Origin: an uncultured Bacteroidales bacterium
GTDB taxonomy: Bacteria; Bacteroidota; Bacteroidia; Bacteroidales; Paludibacteraceae
Assembly: GCA_900316995.1 (NCBI GenBank)
Contig: ONEZ01000018.1
Location: forward strand, 1 to 43,137
Length of the DNA: 43,137 nucleotides
Direction of reading: 5' to 3'
The notes beneath the pieces are model-generated. The model searched no databases. It was not told where the DNA came from and saw only the letters and a program-made list of their open reading frames with translations. Below, piece after piece: positions 26,239 through 33,764 of this stretch; the stretch's first letter is position 1, and every line of letters starts with the position of its first letter. The translations under genes and the position numbers were made by a program.

Positions 26239-26259
26239 TGATCTTTTTCCTTGTTTTAT

Positions 26260-26404
26260 GGGGCTTCGCCCCTTTTCGTGCTAACGCACGGCACGCAGAA
26301 GCGTGCTCGTTTGATGGCTTGCACCAGCAGCAGGGATATCCAATCCCGACCACCTCCCACGCAAGCCATCATACAAAAAGAACAGGCAAAGCCTGATTCT
26401 TTTT
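26260..26404. repeat. cluster of inverted repeats between the two tRNAs
   Basis: No gene is supported here. There are five further hairpins: GGGGCTTCGCCCC (26260-26272), GTGC/GCAC (26279-26290), GCACGC/GCGTGC (26291-26306), an 11-bp inverted repeat TGATGGCTTGC (26312-26322) with 26361-26371, and a long hairpin at 26375-26404 (AAAAAGAA plus CAGGC on the left arm) ending in T's. Confidence 0.75.
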
Positions 26405-26431
26405 GTGAGCCCATCACTACGCCAGCAGCAC

Positions 26432-26471
26432 AAAGCAAAAAGCGAGGCAAACATTTCTGCTTGCCTCGCTT
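26432..26471 (-). terminator. terminator after tRNA-Met
   Basis: A perfect 11-bp stem, AAGCGAGGCAA (26440-26450) with TTGCCTCGCTT (26461-26471). Read on the minus strand it is followed by a T-rich run and lies just 3' of tRNA-Met. Confidence 0.85.
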
Positions 26472-26479
26472 CTGTTTTG

Positions 26480-26553
26480 TAGCGGGATCGAGAATTGAAC
26501 TCGAGACCTCCGGGTTATGAATCCGACGCTCTAACCAACTGAGCTATCCCGCC
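26480..26553 (-). tRNA. tRNA-Met (anticodon CAT)
   Basis: On the minus strand a 74-nt cloverleaf starts GGCGGGATAGCTCAG, with D loop TTGGTTAGAGC, anticodon loop TTCATAA (anticodon CAT) and T arm CTCGAGTTCAATTCTCGAT. The A-T rich acceptor base and lack of the initiator's three G-C pairs in the anticodon stem suggest elongator Met. The lysidine-modified tRNA-Ile2 also has CAT and cannot be fully excluded. CCA is not encoded. Confidence 0.9.
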
Positions 26554-26718
26554 ATCATTTGTCCAATGCGGGTGCAAAGATAAGCAAATAAATGAGAAAA
26601 TAGAAATGATAACGGAAAAATTTTACCCCTGAAACCAAAAACATTCAGTGCGATAGTCAAAACAGCAAAAACCGGAACAGAAAATGGCATTTTTCTTCAC
26701 TTTATGTACAAAATTTTG

Positions 26719-26726
26719 TATATTTG
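26719..26726 (+). promoter_or_regulatory. -7 box of AbiE operon
   Basis: TATATTTG, 18 nt before the AbiEi start. The -33 region is weak. Confidence 0.6.
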
Positions 26727-26744
26727 CACCGAATCACATCACAA

Positions 26745-27374
26745 ATGAAGCAGAATCCACTAATACAACTTGGCAACATACCTGTGCAATTTGGCACACT
26801 GTCGTCCATTTATAAAGAGCACTCCTCTCCCGTAAAAAAGATTAGTGCTTTAGAAAAAGACGGGCAGTTGATTAAGCTAAAAAAAGGACTGTACGTAGTA
26901 AGCGAACTTGTTAGCGGCAAGCCCATAGACGCCAGATTATGTGCAAATCATATTTATGGTCCATCATACGTGTCATTCCAATGGGCATTGCGCTGGTATG
27001 GGCTTATCCCGGAGCAAGTTCACACCATGACATCAGCCACAACCAAGCATTCACGCACGTTTGACAACACACTTGGACGTTTTTCATATACTCAAGTCCC
27101 GTTGTCATACTTTCATATCGGTGTAAAATGTATAACAGATGGTGACATATCATGTTTGATGGCCACACCAGAAAAAGCCCTATGTGACACTATACTTACA
27201 GACCGCTACATTCCATCACGTTCAACCATAGGCTTACATCGATATCTTGAGGAGGATATCAGATTTGACATGGAGTCATTGGCTGGATTCAATACAGAAA
27301 TCATAAGAGAATGTGCAGATGCCGGCCGTAAAACAGTAATACTAAACAATCTTATAAAAATCATAAAAGGATGA
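26745..27374 (+). CDS. AbiEi-like antitoxin of a type IV toxin-antitoxin system
   Basis: This 209-residue protein looks like the AbiEi antitoxin/transcriptional repressor: an N-terminal winged helix (GTLSSIYKEHSSPVKKISALEKDGQLIKLKKGLYVV) and the C-terminal region with YGPSYVSFQWALRWYGLIPE and MATPEKALCD, as in the family. I start at the ATG at 26745; a TTG 21 nt upstream is inside the promoter. It overlaps the toxin start by 4 nt (ATGA), the usual arrangement of such pairs, and probably represses its own promoter. Confidence 0.85.
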   Translation: MKQNPLIQLGNIPVQFGTLSSIYKEHSSPVKKISALEKDGQLIKLKKGLYVVSELVSGKPIDARLCANHIYGPSYVSFQWALRWYGLIPEQVHTMTSATTKHSRTFDNTLGRFSYTQVPLSYFHIGVKCITDGDISCLMATPEKALCDTILTDRYIPSRSTIGLHRYLEEDIRFDMESLAGFNTEIIRECADAGRKTVILNNLIKIIKG

Positions 27375-28192
27375 CAATATTCGAGGAGATGGTTGCCGCC
27401 CACCCAAAGGGGCAAGGCGTATCAGTTGAGAACGCAGAATATGAAGTAATGCAGCAAATCATACTCGCAGGCCTACACAGAGGCGGCTTCTTTAAATATG
27501 CTGCGTTTTACGGAGGTACGTGCCTGAGGATATTTCACAATCTTCCAAGATTTTCAGAAGACATGGATTTCTCACTTACCGGCAAATACACAAATGTACA
27601 TATAGAAGATTTCTTCCCCGCAATAATTGAAGAATTTCACATTACAGGCCACGATGTCTCCATTGTTAAGAAAGACAAAAAGACATTTGGCAGAGTGGAA
27701 TCTGCATTTCTAAAAGAGAATACAGAAGCGTTTGATATAAAGTTTCAAACAAAGAGAACTATCAAAATAAAAATCGAGCTCGACACAGACCCGCCACTTG
27801 GATTTGAAACAGAGCAAAAAATGCTTCTAAAGCCATACTCCTTCATGACCCAATGTTACACTTTGCCATATTTGTTTGCAGGCAAGATGCACGCACTTGT
27901 ATACAGAGCGTGGGGCAATAGGATCAAAGGACGTGACTGGTATGATTTTGAATGGTACGTACGATACAGCGTACCACTGAATTTTGCACACCTACAGCAA
28001 CGAATAAAAGAGTTTAGCGGAGTTACAATTGACAAAGAAACATTTATCACTCAATTGAAGGAAAAATTGAGAAGCACAGATATTGGGCTGGTCAAGAGGG
28101 ATGTAGAGCGTTATGTATTCAACCCCCAAGAGCTTGAAATCTGGTCAAACGACTACTTCCTGCAACTTGCGGACATGATAAAATGGTGCTAA
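27371..28192 (+). CDS. AbiEii-like nucleotidyltransferase toxin
   Basis: This 273-residue protein has the AbiEii/DUF1814 nucleotidyltransferase signature: FYGGTCLRIFHNLPRFSEDMDFSL, where GG and the D-x-D-like SEDMDF should bind metal and nucleotide. Later KMHALVYRAWGNRIKGRDWYDFEWYV is the second conserved block. In the family such toxins transfer nucleotides to tRNA or other targets and cause abortive infection; this is inferred here. It follows the antitoxin with a 4-nt overlap. Confidence 0.87.
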   Translation: MTIFEEMVAAHPKGQGVSVENAEYEVMQQIILAGLHRGGFFKYAAFYGGTCLRIFHNLPRFSEDMDFSLTGKYTNVHIEDFFPAIIEEFHITGHDVSIVKKDKKTFGRVESAFLKENTEAFDIKFQTKRTIKIKIELDTDPPLGFETEQKMLLKPYSFMTQCYTLPYLFAGKMHALVYRAWGNRIKGRDWYDFEWYVRYSVPLNFAHLQQRIKEFSGVTIDKETFITQLKEKLRSTDIGLVKRDVERYVFNPQELEIWSNDYFLQLADMIKWC

Positions 28193-28217
28193 GCAACAAC
28201 TTCATCCACCGTATGGG

Positions 28218-28248
28218 AGGCAGAAAGAATGGTTACTGGGAAATTTTA
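28218..28248 (+). repeat. 31-bp direct repeat, copy 1
   Basis: Identical to 28365-28395. Both copies are in frames that could encode GRKNGYWEIL. This copy starts 25 nt after the AbiEii stop. Confidence 0.9.
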
Positions 28249-28364
28249 ATCTAAAAAAGACTTTCAAAAGTCACTTTTCGCGCTAAAAAAGACTTTTAAA
28301 AATCGAAACATTTTGAGGATATTGCGAAAAACGGCGTTTTAAATTGTGAGGAAATTGCATTTGA

Positions 28365-28395
28365 AGGCAGAAAGAATGGTTACTGGGAAATTTTA
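28365..28395 (+). repeat. 31-bp direct repeat, copy 2
   Basis: Identical to 28218-28248 at a 147-bp spacing. The copy runs into the TTATACGTATAA palindrome at 28393, sharing its first bases. The interval between copies contains a shorter direct repeat, CTAAAAAAGACTTT (at 28251 and 28286). No gene is evident in 28,193-28,459. Confidence 0.9.
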
Positions 28396-28440
28396 TACGT
28401 ATAAAACATTTTGTTTCTGGCATACCACAGTGTAACTTTG
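28391..28440 (+). promoter_or_regulatory. operator plus promoter 1 of the TTATACGTATAA regulon
   Basis: The palindrome TTATACGTATAA (28393-28404) is extended here to a perfect 16-bp palindrome (28391-28406). After a 5-bp gap follow TTTG (28410-28413), a 19-nt spacer and TAACTTTG (28433-28440). It drives the interrupted gene starting at 28460. Confidence 0.85.
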
Positions 28441-28459
28441 CAAAAAAAAACACAAAGAT

Positions 28460-29071
28460 ATGAACAGATTCTTTGAGAAACATGGTTACTATGCCATCCA
28501 GACTATCGGCATTTTTTTAGGAGAGAATACAGACCCGAATAAAATAAGACGAGACCGTTATTTGGCCATTAAAGCAGAAGGACTGGCAGGAGACGGGCCG
28601 GAACTGTCATACGCTGCCATTAATATTTCACCATGGGCTATGTCTTTTCTCGCTGGGATATTTAACCAAACATCCTTTCTATTTCATGTTATCCACTCCG
28701 ATGGGACAATTCGTAGCGAACTATGGGAGATAACGGACTCCAACCTACGATATCACATTAAGAAAAATCCTTTTGTAAAAAGGGATGAGTCTGATACCTG
28801 ACTGGAGTGCAAAAGCGCAGAGGACAGCTACACCATTATTGACAAGAAATTCAATTACTCCGTAACAATACCTACGTTTATAGAAGACGGAATCAATAAG
28901 AACATACAAAATCTGATAGGACAGGATCGACTTAATGACACCTCAACTGATCTCAACGAATATATTAAGTTTTGCATATACCATGATGCTGGATTTGGCG
29001 GATATGCACGGAAATGCCGCTTATACCGTGGCATATTTACAAAATTAGAAAATTATCAACGGGATGCCTAA
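28460..29071 (+). pseudogene. unknown protein gene interrupted by one in-frame TGA
   Basis: The first 113 codons (MNRFFEKHGYYAIQTIGIFLGENTDP...) stop at TGA 28799-28801. The same frame then stays open for 89 codons (LECKSAEDSYTIIDKKFNYS to LENYQRDA) to TAA at 29069-29071, 203 codons without counting the TGA as a residue. The downstream part is not random: it has good codon use and its stop meets the end of the convergent gene at 29068. The simplest reading is a single nonsense mutation in a 203-residue gene. I recognise no family. A full consensus promoter and the shared palindrome lie upstream, so the gene was part of the regulon. Confidence 0.7.
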
Positions 29072-29550
29072 AGAGGTGTGCCAACAAGAAATATTTTTCC
29101 ATTGTTCAGGTCTTTTACAAGAACAGTTTCTTGATGGAATCTTTCAGCAATGTTTTCTGCGAGTTGAATAAGAGACTCACTACTTAGACCATTTACATCA
29201 ATAGAAAGCGAAGTTTCATCATACATCTCGCCACTCTTCCCTACAAATTTCCCCTTGAAAAAATTACCTACGGAATGTGCCTCAAATTGACTGACGGCTT
29301 CTTGTATCAATTCAGATAACAGGATTGCATTATTATCAGCCGGGAATGTTATAACCCCACCCTTGCACTTTGACAATCCGCACTGTTCACAATGCACGCC
29401 TTCATCAAGGACGTATGCGTCTTTGTTTTGTTGGCACTCGTGCAAAAATCCTCCACGCTGAAAATGTGAGCCGTTTGGCAAACTTTTACCACTTGGGTGA
29501 AAATACCTCACCTCTCTTACGTTTTTTCTACCAAATAAATTTATTTCCAT
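29068..29550 (-). CDS. unknown protein with CxxCGxxxC motif, partner of AAA+ ATPase
   Basis: This 160-residue protein (start MEINLFGRKNVREVRYF) has no family I recognise. A cysteine cluster near residue 53 (HCEQCGLSKCKGG), plus an earlier HEC, could bind zinc or a metal. The C-terminal third is a predicted helix and strand unit (ESLIQLAENIAERFHQETVLV, then KIFLVGTP). It begins 17 nt after the AAA+ ATPase stop in the same direction, so the two are an operon under the palindrome promoter at 31.3 kb. An in-frame ATG at 29613 lies inside the ATPase gene; I prefer the one at 29550. Confidence 0.7.
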   Translation of the reverse strand: MEINLFGRKNVREVRYFHPSGKSLPNGSHFQRGGFLHECQQNKDAYVLDEGVHCEQCGLSKCKGGVITFPADNNAILLSELIQEAVSQFEAHSVGNFFKGKFVGKSGEMYDETSLSIDVNGLSSESLIQLAENIAERFHQETVLVKDLNNGKIFLVGTPL

Positions 29551-29566
29551 ACCTATAAATGCCTTT

Positions 29567-31255
29567 TTAGGCGCAGAACCCAATTGGTCTGCGCCCTGAA
29601 TTATTATCACCAATCAGTTCCACCTTGCACAGCGCCTCTATCTCCTCAACAGATGGATTTTTACCAGATAGGATGGAATCAATAGTACACTTACGGGCTA
29701 TGTTCTCAATCTGCCCGCCAGAGAAATCATACCTGCCAGCAAGGTCTCTGGCGTCATCACTGGTAATCTTATCCCTGAGCATACTACCCCATAGCTTTGA
29801 TTTCACCTCAGTATCAGGCTTTCTGAACTCCACCTTAAAGAGGAAACGACGCTCAAAGGCAGAGTCAAGGTTACAAGTGAGGTTAGTTGTGGCTATAAGG
29901 ATCCCGTCCAGATCCTCCAACTCCTGCAGAATTATGTTCTGCATGGCATTATCCATCTTCTCCACAGAAGAGTTGGAGTCACCAGAGATAGTAGTACGTT
30001 TGCCAAGTATTCCGTCAGCCTCATTGAACAGAAGAATAGGCGTAACTTCATTGTTCTTGCAGGCATCACGATACCTGCGGAACACGTCCCTAATGTTCTT
30101 TTCACTCTCACCCACAAACTTATCACGCATACCGGCGATGTCAACCCTCATGATACATCTGCCAGTCTGACGTGCAATCTGCAGCACAGTTTCAGTTTTG
30201 CCAGTGCCAGGAGCACCATAGAAAAGGCACGCAAAACCCCTACGCATCCCCTCCTGAGCCAGTCTCTCCTGCACAGACTGCAGATTCTCCTGGCTCAGCA
30301 GTCTTGCCAGCTTCTCTATCTGAGCCTGCTCATCAGAGTTATAGAACATGCTCTTCTCCTTGATAGTGGCACAATCTGTCAAACCCAGCTCCACCTTTGA
30401 AGCACGACGATTTCTTGACCTGTTTGGAGTATAGCCAGCAAGTAACGTATCCTTACAGTATGACGTAATAACATAGCGGTCATGGTCAGCGATACCGTCC
30501 TCGCACTTGTGCTCCATCAGCCCCATCTTAAAGAGGATGTGCTCTCCGTCTCTAAGCCTACAGAGCATCTCGTCCGTTTTGTAGATCTCTTCGTACATTC
30601 TATCGATAAAATTATAAGACAACCCCTCACCTGGAGTATCTGCGTTTGACCCGTAATCACTTACAGCCAGCAATAGCAAAGACTTGCTATGCACATCACA
30701 CTGCATATTCAAAATCTCATTACAAAGCGGAAGATGCGAATTTGCATTGCATAGCTGAAGCAACCACTCCTCTATATTGCCAAAGTATGTTTCGGCTTCA
30801 ATCTCTATGTTCAGACGACGGTCCATCATATCCATAAACTGCTGGAGACTCAACCCGGCAATACTCTCTGGAGTGAAAGGTTGGTTATGGCGCAGAGCAG
30901 TCACCACACCCTTTGCGAGTCTGAATCCCTCACAAGTGGCACCATAATCCCGTCTGACACAACCAACCACCCAACGCATAGATTTAAGCGCCTCTATATC
31001 ATCAGAATAAACCATAACAGAAATACGGCTACAGCCATAAAAATCAGCGAAGTCTCTCCATGACATAGGCATGCCCTTCTCTATAAGAACAGCTACAAAA
31101 ACAACTTGCATTTTTGTCAAGCCAAGCTCTTTGGTAAGATAATTTAAAGGTCCGGCACACCTCTTCCAAAAAGATTTTGAAAGTTTAGAGTCTTTAGATA
31201 GTTCAAGCACTCTGTCAAAAGCAGAAATAAAAGTCCAAGATGTGTTTTTACTCAT
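29567..31255 (-). CDS. AAA+ ATPase with N-terminal winged-helix-like region
   Basis: This 562-residue protein has a helical N-terminal half with a winged-helix-like stretch (KMQVVFVAVLIEKGMPMSWRDFADFYGCSR, about residues 48-78), then a complete AAA module: Walker A GAPGTGKT (near 349), Walker B ILLFNEADG (with Asn in place of the first Asp), sensor 1 ATTNL, arginine region FERRFLF and a C-terminal lid (FSGGQIENIARKC). Remodelling of a protein or nucleic-acid complex is likely; the target is unknown. It is the first gene of an operon with the CxxC protein. Its promoter carries the shared palindrome in the same position as three others. Confidence 0.85.
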   Translation of the reverse strand: MSKNTSWTFISAFDRVLELSKDSKLSKSFWKRCAGPLNYLTKELGLTKMQVVFVAVLIEKGMPMSWRDFADFYGCSRISVMVYSDDIEALKSMRWVVGCVRRDYGATCEGFRLAKGVVTALRHNQPFTPESIAGLSLQQFMDMMDRRLNIEIEAETYFGNIEEWLLQLCNANSHLPLCNEILNMQCDVHSKSLLLLAVSDYGSNADTPGEGLSYNFIDRMYEEIYKTDEMLCRLRDGEHILFKMGLMEHKCEDGIADHDRYVITSYCKDTLLAGYTPNRSRNRRASKVELGLTDCATIKEKSMFYNSDEQAQIEKLARLLSQENLQSVQERLAQEGMRRGFACLFYGAPGTGKTETVLQIARQTGRCIMRVDIAGMRDKFVGESEKNIRDVFRRYRDACKNNEVTPILLFNEADGILGKRTTISGDSNSSVEKMDNAMQNIILQELEDLDGILIATTNLTCNLDSAFERRFLFKVEFRKPDTEVKSKLWGSMLRDKITSDDARDLAGRYDFSGGQIENIARKCTIDSILSGKNPSVEEIEALCKVELIGDNNSGRRPIGFCA

Positions 31256-31301
31256 ATAATTTAGGGTTAAAAGGTTTTAGCAAGCGAATTGAATTCGTCT
31301 G

Positions 31302-31349
31302 CAAAGGTACGACCATTAACCCAGCAAGAAAAATCTCTTATACGTATAA
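31302..31349 (-). promoter_or_regulatory. operator plus promoter 2 of the regulon (AAA+ operon)
   Basis: On the minus strand TTATACGTATAA (31349-31338), a 5-bp gap, TTTT (about 31332), and TACCTTTG (31309-31302). The palindrome centre is 34.5 bp from the first base of the -7 box. The AAA+ ATPase starts 46 nt downstream. Confidence 0.85.
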
Positions 31350-31356
31350 AAAAACA

Positions 31357-32307
31357 CTATTCCAAAATTTCACCCAAGCTTGACAGTTCTGTCGGCAATT
31401 TAATGTTTTCTGGCTCAATATTTATGCAGTACGAGGAAGTTATGTTTTGAAGTGTAAAATAGTAAAAAGCAGTATCAGGGATAGCGTCCCAAATTAAATT
31501 ATTGACTTGTGACATAGCATGATCACAACGATGACCATCAAAATTCCCAAGCCATGTATCAAAGTCATCCTTGATAAGAACGTTATATACACCTTTAATC
31601 CATTTTTTCTTGAATGTATTTCTGCTAACTTCCCACCCATATTTAACGCCAACAAGTGTACAAATGTATAGCATTGCTTGGTCTGTGCTTTTAAAACGAA
31701 CAGATATCTCATTACAATCAACATTAAACGCAACACCCCACTCTTTCTTCATTTTGCCATATTTTTCAACATCTATCTTTCTAACCGTAACATGTAAGCT
31801 TTTAGGAGGATTTTCAGGAGGAATAACTGACAACAATTTATAAACCATGCGTCTAATATTTTTATCCACCGAGTCAGACTCATCCGAAATGACATTCTGA
31901 AGAATTTTACTAGCTGTTGAACGACCAGCATTGGTTAAAAACCCAGCCCTCAATGTATCGCCACTGCTATAGTTATAATTAAACGGCATCACGGGTATAC
32001 TTGGAGATAGCGTGAAATCAATGTTTTCAAAGGCATAGATGCAGTTCCCATCCTCATCATCAGGCAGACGCATCACCATATTATTCCCATAGAAAGCCTC
32101 CTTAAGCTCATCTGGCATGACGCTGTCAATGTTCACATCGCTGCGCATCAAGACACGGAAAGTAAGAACACCTTTTGTAAACTCAGGCTTGTTATTAAGA
32201 GATTCTAACGTAGCCCCATATTCAGCCTTTATCCGGGGCGTAACAAGAAAGCAAACCTCTAATGGCTGAAGGTCAAGAAAGTTTTGTGAGTTCTCTATTA
32301 TTTTCAT
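31357..32307 (-). CDS. unknown 316-residue protein, divergent from DUF285 unit 1
   Basis: I do not recognise a family. The start MKIIENSQNFLDLQPLEVCFLV (ATG at 32307) is preferred over an in-frame ATG 54 nt upstream that would translate the promoter. The protein is soluble, without signal peptide or membrane segment, and evenly mixed in composition. A C-terminal stretch (EISVRFKSTDQAMLYICTLVG) reads like a strand-helix unit of a winged helix, but this is weak. The shared palindrome lies in the spacer of its promoter, where binding should block it, so this protein is a candidate for an autoregulated part of the regulon, perhaps its regulator. Confidence 0.65.
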   Translation of the reverse strand: MKIIENSQNFLDLQPLEVCFLVTPRIKAEYGATLESLNNKPEFTKGVLTFRVLMRSDVNIDSVMPDELKEAFYGNNMVMRLPDDEDGNCIYAFENIDFTLSPSIPVMPFNYNYSSGDTLRAGFLTNAGRSTASKILQNVISDESDSVDKNIRRMVYKLLSVIPPENPPKSLHVTVRKIDVEKYGKMKKEWGVAFNVDCNEISVRFKSTDQAMLYICTLVGVKYGWEVSRNTFKKKWIKGVYNVLIKDDFDTWLGNFDGHRCDHAMSQVNNLIWDAIPDTAFYYFTLQNITSSYCINIEPENIKLPTELSSLGEILE

Positions 32308-32315
32308 AGCAAAAG

Positions 32316-32323
32316 CAAAGATA
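32316..32323 (-). promoter_or_regulatory. -7 box of the 316-residue protein gene
   Basis: On the minus strand TATCTTTG. The palindrome 32331-32342 lies 7-19 bp upstream, inside the -33/-7 spacer. Confidence 0.7.
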
Positions 32324-32329
32324 GCAATT

Positions 32330-32455
32330 TTTATACGTATAACACATTTTTCTACGGACAAAACGCACCGTACCTTTGCAAAAAATCAAAAACACAACAC
32401 CATGAAAAACACAAACAACAACTCAGATTGCAAAAAATCTAACGTATCAGGCATG
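32330..32455 (+). repeat. duplicated promoter and 5' gene end, copy 1
   Basis: About 125 bp, from the palindrome through codon 17 of DUF285 gene 1, nearly identical to 34478-34604. Differences are a few substitutions and a 1-2 nt length change before the ATG. Confidence 0.88.
32331..32378 (+). promoter_or_regulatory. operator plus promoter 3 of the regulon (DUF285 unit 1)
   Basis: TTATACGTATAA (32331-32342), 5-bp gap or so, TTTT (32347-32351), and TACCTTTG (32371-32378). Centre to -7 distance is 34.5 bp. The same palindrome serves the divergent promoter of the 316-residue gene. Confidence 0.85.
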
Positions 32456-33121
32456 TTATTTCAGGCCATTCTAAAGCAGGACTACAACCAGTTAAGAACT
32501 TTAGTCAGAAGTTATTGGGACGGGAAGACCCCGATATACTCGGTCACAAATGAAAACATTAAGTTTGTCATTGATTTGGCCACAAGAGCATTCATGCGTT
32601 GGGCAGATCTTAACTGGATAGACACGTCTAAAGTCACCTCCATGCAAGGACTATTCAGCCACGAAGATTTTATCGGCGACATTAGCAAATGGGACGTATC
32701 AAATGTCACTGACATGTCATGTATGTTCCGAGGGTGCACTTTTAACGGGGATATCAGTTCATGGAATGTTTCCAATGTAACCAACATGTCAGAGATGTTT
32801 CGCCAGAGTCAATTCAACGGTGATATTTCAAAGTGGGACGTATCACATGTCACAAATATGTGCGCCATGTTTCTCGGCTGCAAGTTCACCGGCGATGTGA
32901 GTGCCTGGGACGTGTCACATGTCACAGACATGAGAAGCATGTTCCAAGCCACATCTTTTGAAGGAGACATAAGCAAATGGGACGTATCTCATGTTACTGA
33001 CGTGACAAACATGTTTGCCTACAGTTATTTTAACGGCGATATTTCTGAGTGGGATCTGTCAAACGCCAAAGGCCTTTATGATATGTTTTACCAGCGCAAA
33101 TTTCACTCAGATGCATATTGA
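32402..33121 (+). CDS. BspA-like DUF285 repeat protein 1, cytoplasmic
   Basis: This 239-residue protein has about six 24-residue BspA/DUF285 repeats of the pattern F-N-G-D-I-S-x-W-D-V-S-x-V-T-x-M-x-x-M-F (e.g. FNGDISSWNVSNVTNMSEMF). These form a leucine-rich-repeat-like ladder. It differs from most BspA-like proteins in having no signal peptide. The N-terminal region (YWDGKTPIYSVTNENIKFVID, LNWIDTS) is shared with proteins 2 and 3. The next gene overlaps its end by 11 nt. It has the regulon operator. Confidence 0.88.
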   Translation: MKNTNNNSDCKKSNVSGMLFQAILKQDYNQLRTLVRSYWDGKTPIYSVTNENIKFVIDLATRAFMRWADLNWIDTSKVTSMQGLFSHEDFIGDISKWDVSNVTDMSCMFRGCTFNGDISSWNVSNVTNMSEMFRQSQFNGDISKWDVSHVTNMCAMFLGCKFTGDVSAWDVSHVTDMRSMFQATSFEGDISKWDVSHVTDVTNMFAYSYFNGDISEWDLSNAKGLYDMFYQRKFHSDAY

Positions 33122-33695
33122 CTCAATCACGCACCCCAATTATTGGGGTTTGTTTGATGGTGCTGCAAACCATTATTATGAAAAATTTGGAGGCTTTTTA
33201 ATTCCCAATGACTATTGCAAGATGTTTATAACATCGGCGGAAAAAGACCCCAATGATGATTACAAAATAATCAAAAAACATCCTGATGGCACGCAATTTT
33301 CAAAGCTGATTTACGGATTTAACACAAAAGAAGACTTTGAGAAAGTAGTGGAACACGAGGATGAGTATGTTAAAGAACAAATTCAAAGATTAGATCAACT
33401 ATTAAAACCTGACAAGTATGGCTATAAAATAACGGAAGAAGAGTATCATGTATGGGTTATAAACACATTTTTCGATAATTTCCTATTGGGAAGACAAACA
33501 TTTACCCCGTATATGGTTTCAATGATTAACAAATCCAAGAACTTTTTAATCCGCTACATAAACGGCAATAAAAACATTCAGGATGAAGACTATTACAGTT
33601 TAGCAGTAGAGAACGCCAAAGACATTTTAAAATACGCAACCAGAATGAGAATCTTCCATAGAACAAACCGTTCAAGTGCTTATGAGAACGTATGA
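33111..33695 (+). CDS. partner protein of DUF285 protein 1, 194 residues
   Basis: This soluble protein starts MHIDSITHPNYWGLFDGAANHYY (ATG at 33111, 11-nt overlap with DUF285 gene 1, shifted frame). Its C-terminal half (VINTFFDNFLLGRQTF, then YYSLAVENAKDILKYATRMR) aligns with the gene following DUF285 gene 2 (VINVFYEERCNGLEEL, YHRYTLAIENAQDILDCT). The pairing of repeat protein and partner is therefore conserved between two units, suggesting a complex. No known family was recognised. Confidence 0.72.
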   Translation: MHIDSITHPNYWGLFDGAANHYYEKFGGFLIPNDYCKMFITSAEKDPNDDYKIIKKHPDGTQFSKLIYGFNTKEDFEKVVEHEDEYVKEQIQRLDQLLKPDKYGYKITEEEYHVWVINTFFDNFLLGRQTFTPYMVSMINKSKNFLIRYINGNKNIQDEDYYSLAVENAKDILKYATRMRIFHRTNRSSAYENV

Positions 33696-33710
33696 GAAAA
33701 AAATACTAAG

Positions 33711-33742
33711 TTTGCAAAAACAAATAATAATGATTACCTTTG
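33711..33742 (+). promoter_or_regulatory. promoter of hicBA
   Basis: TTTG (33711-33714), a 20-nt spacer and TACCTTTG (33735-33742) match the full consensus. It lacks the palindrome. Confidence 0.8.
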
Positions 33743-33750
33743 TGCCAAGT

Positions 33751-33756
33751 AAGGAG
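33751..33756 (+). promoter_or_regulatory. Shine-Dalgarno site of hicB
   Basis: AAGGAG lies 8 nt before the hicB ATG. A strong site is unusual in this genome, where most genes lack one. Confidence 0.7.
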
Positions 33757-33764
33757 AATGGATT

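Noticed and set aside
26251-26520. Open frames between the tRNA genes, one ending in AGSRIELETSGL
   Set aside because: That ending is the translation of the tRNA-Met gene, a well-known artefact. The rest covers hairpins and has no start signal.
28799-28801. TGA as selenocysteine
   Set aside because: No SECIS-like hairpin was evident just after it, and there is no redox motif around it. A nonsense mutation is simpler.
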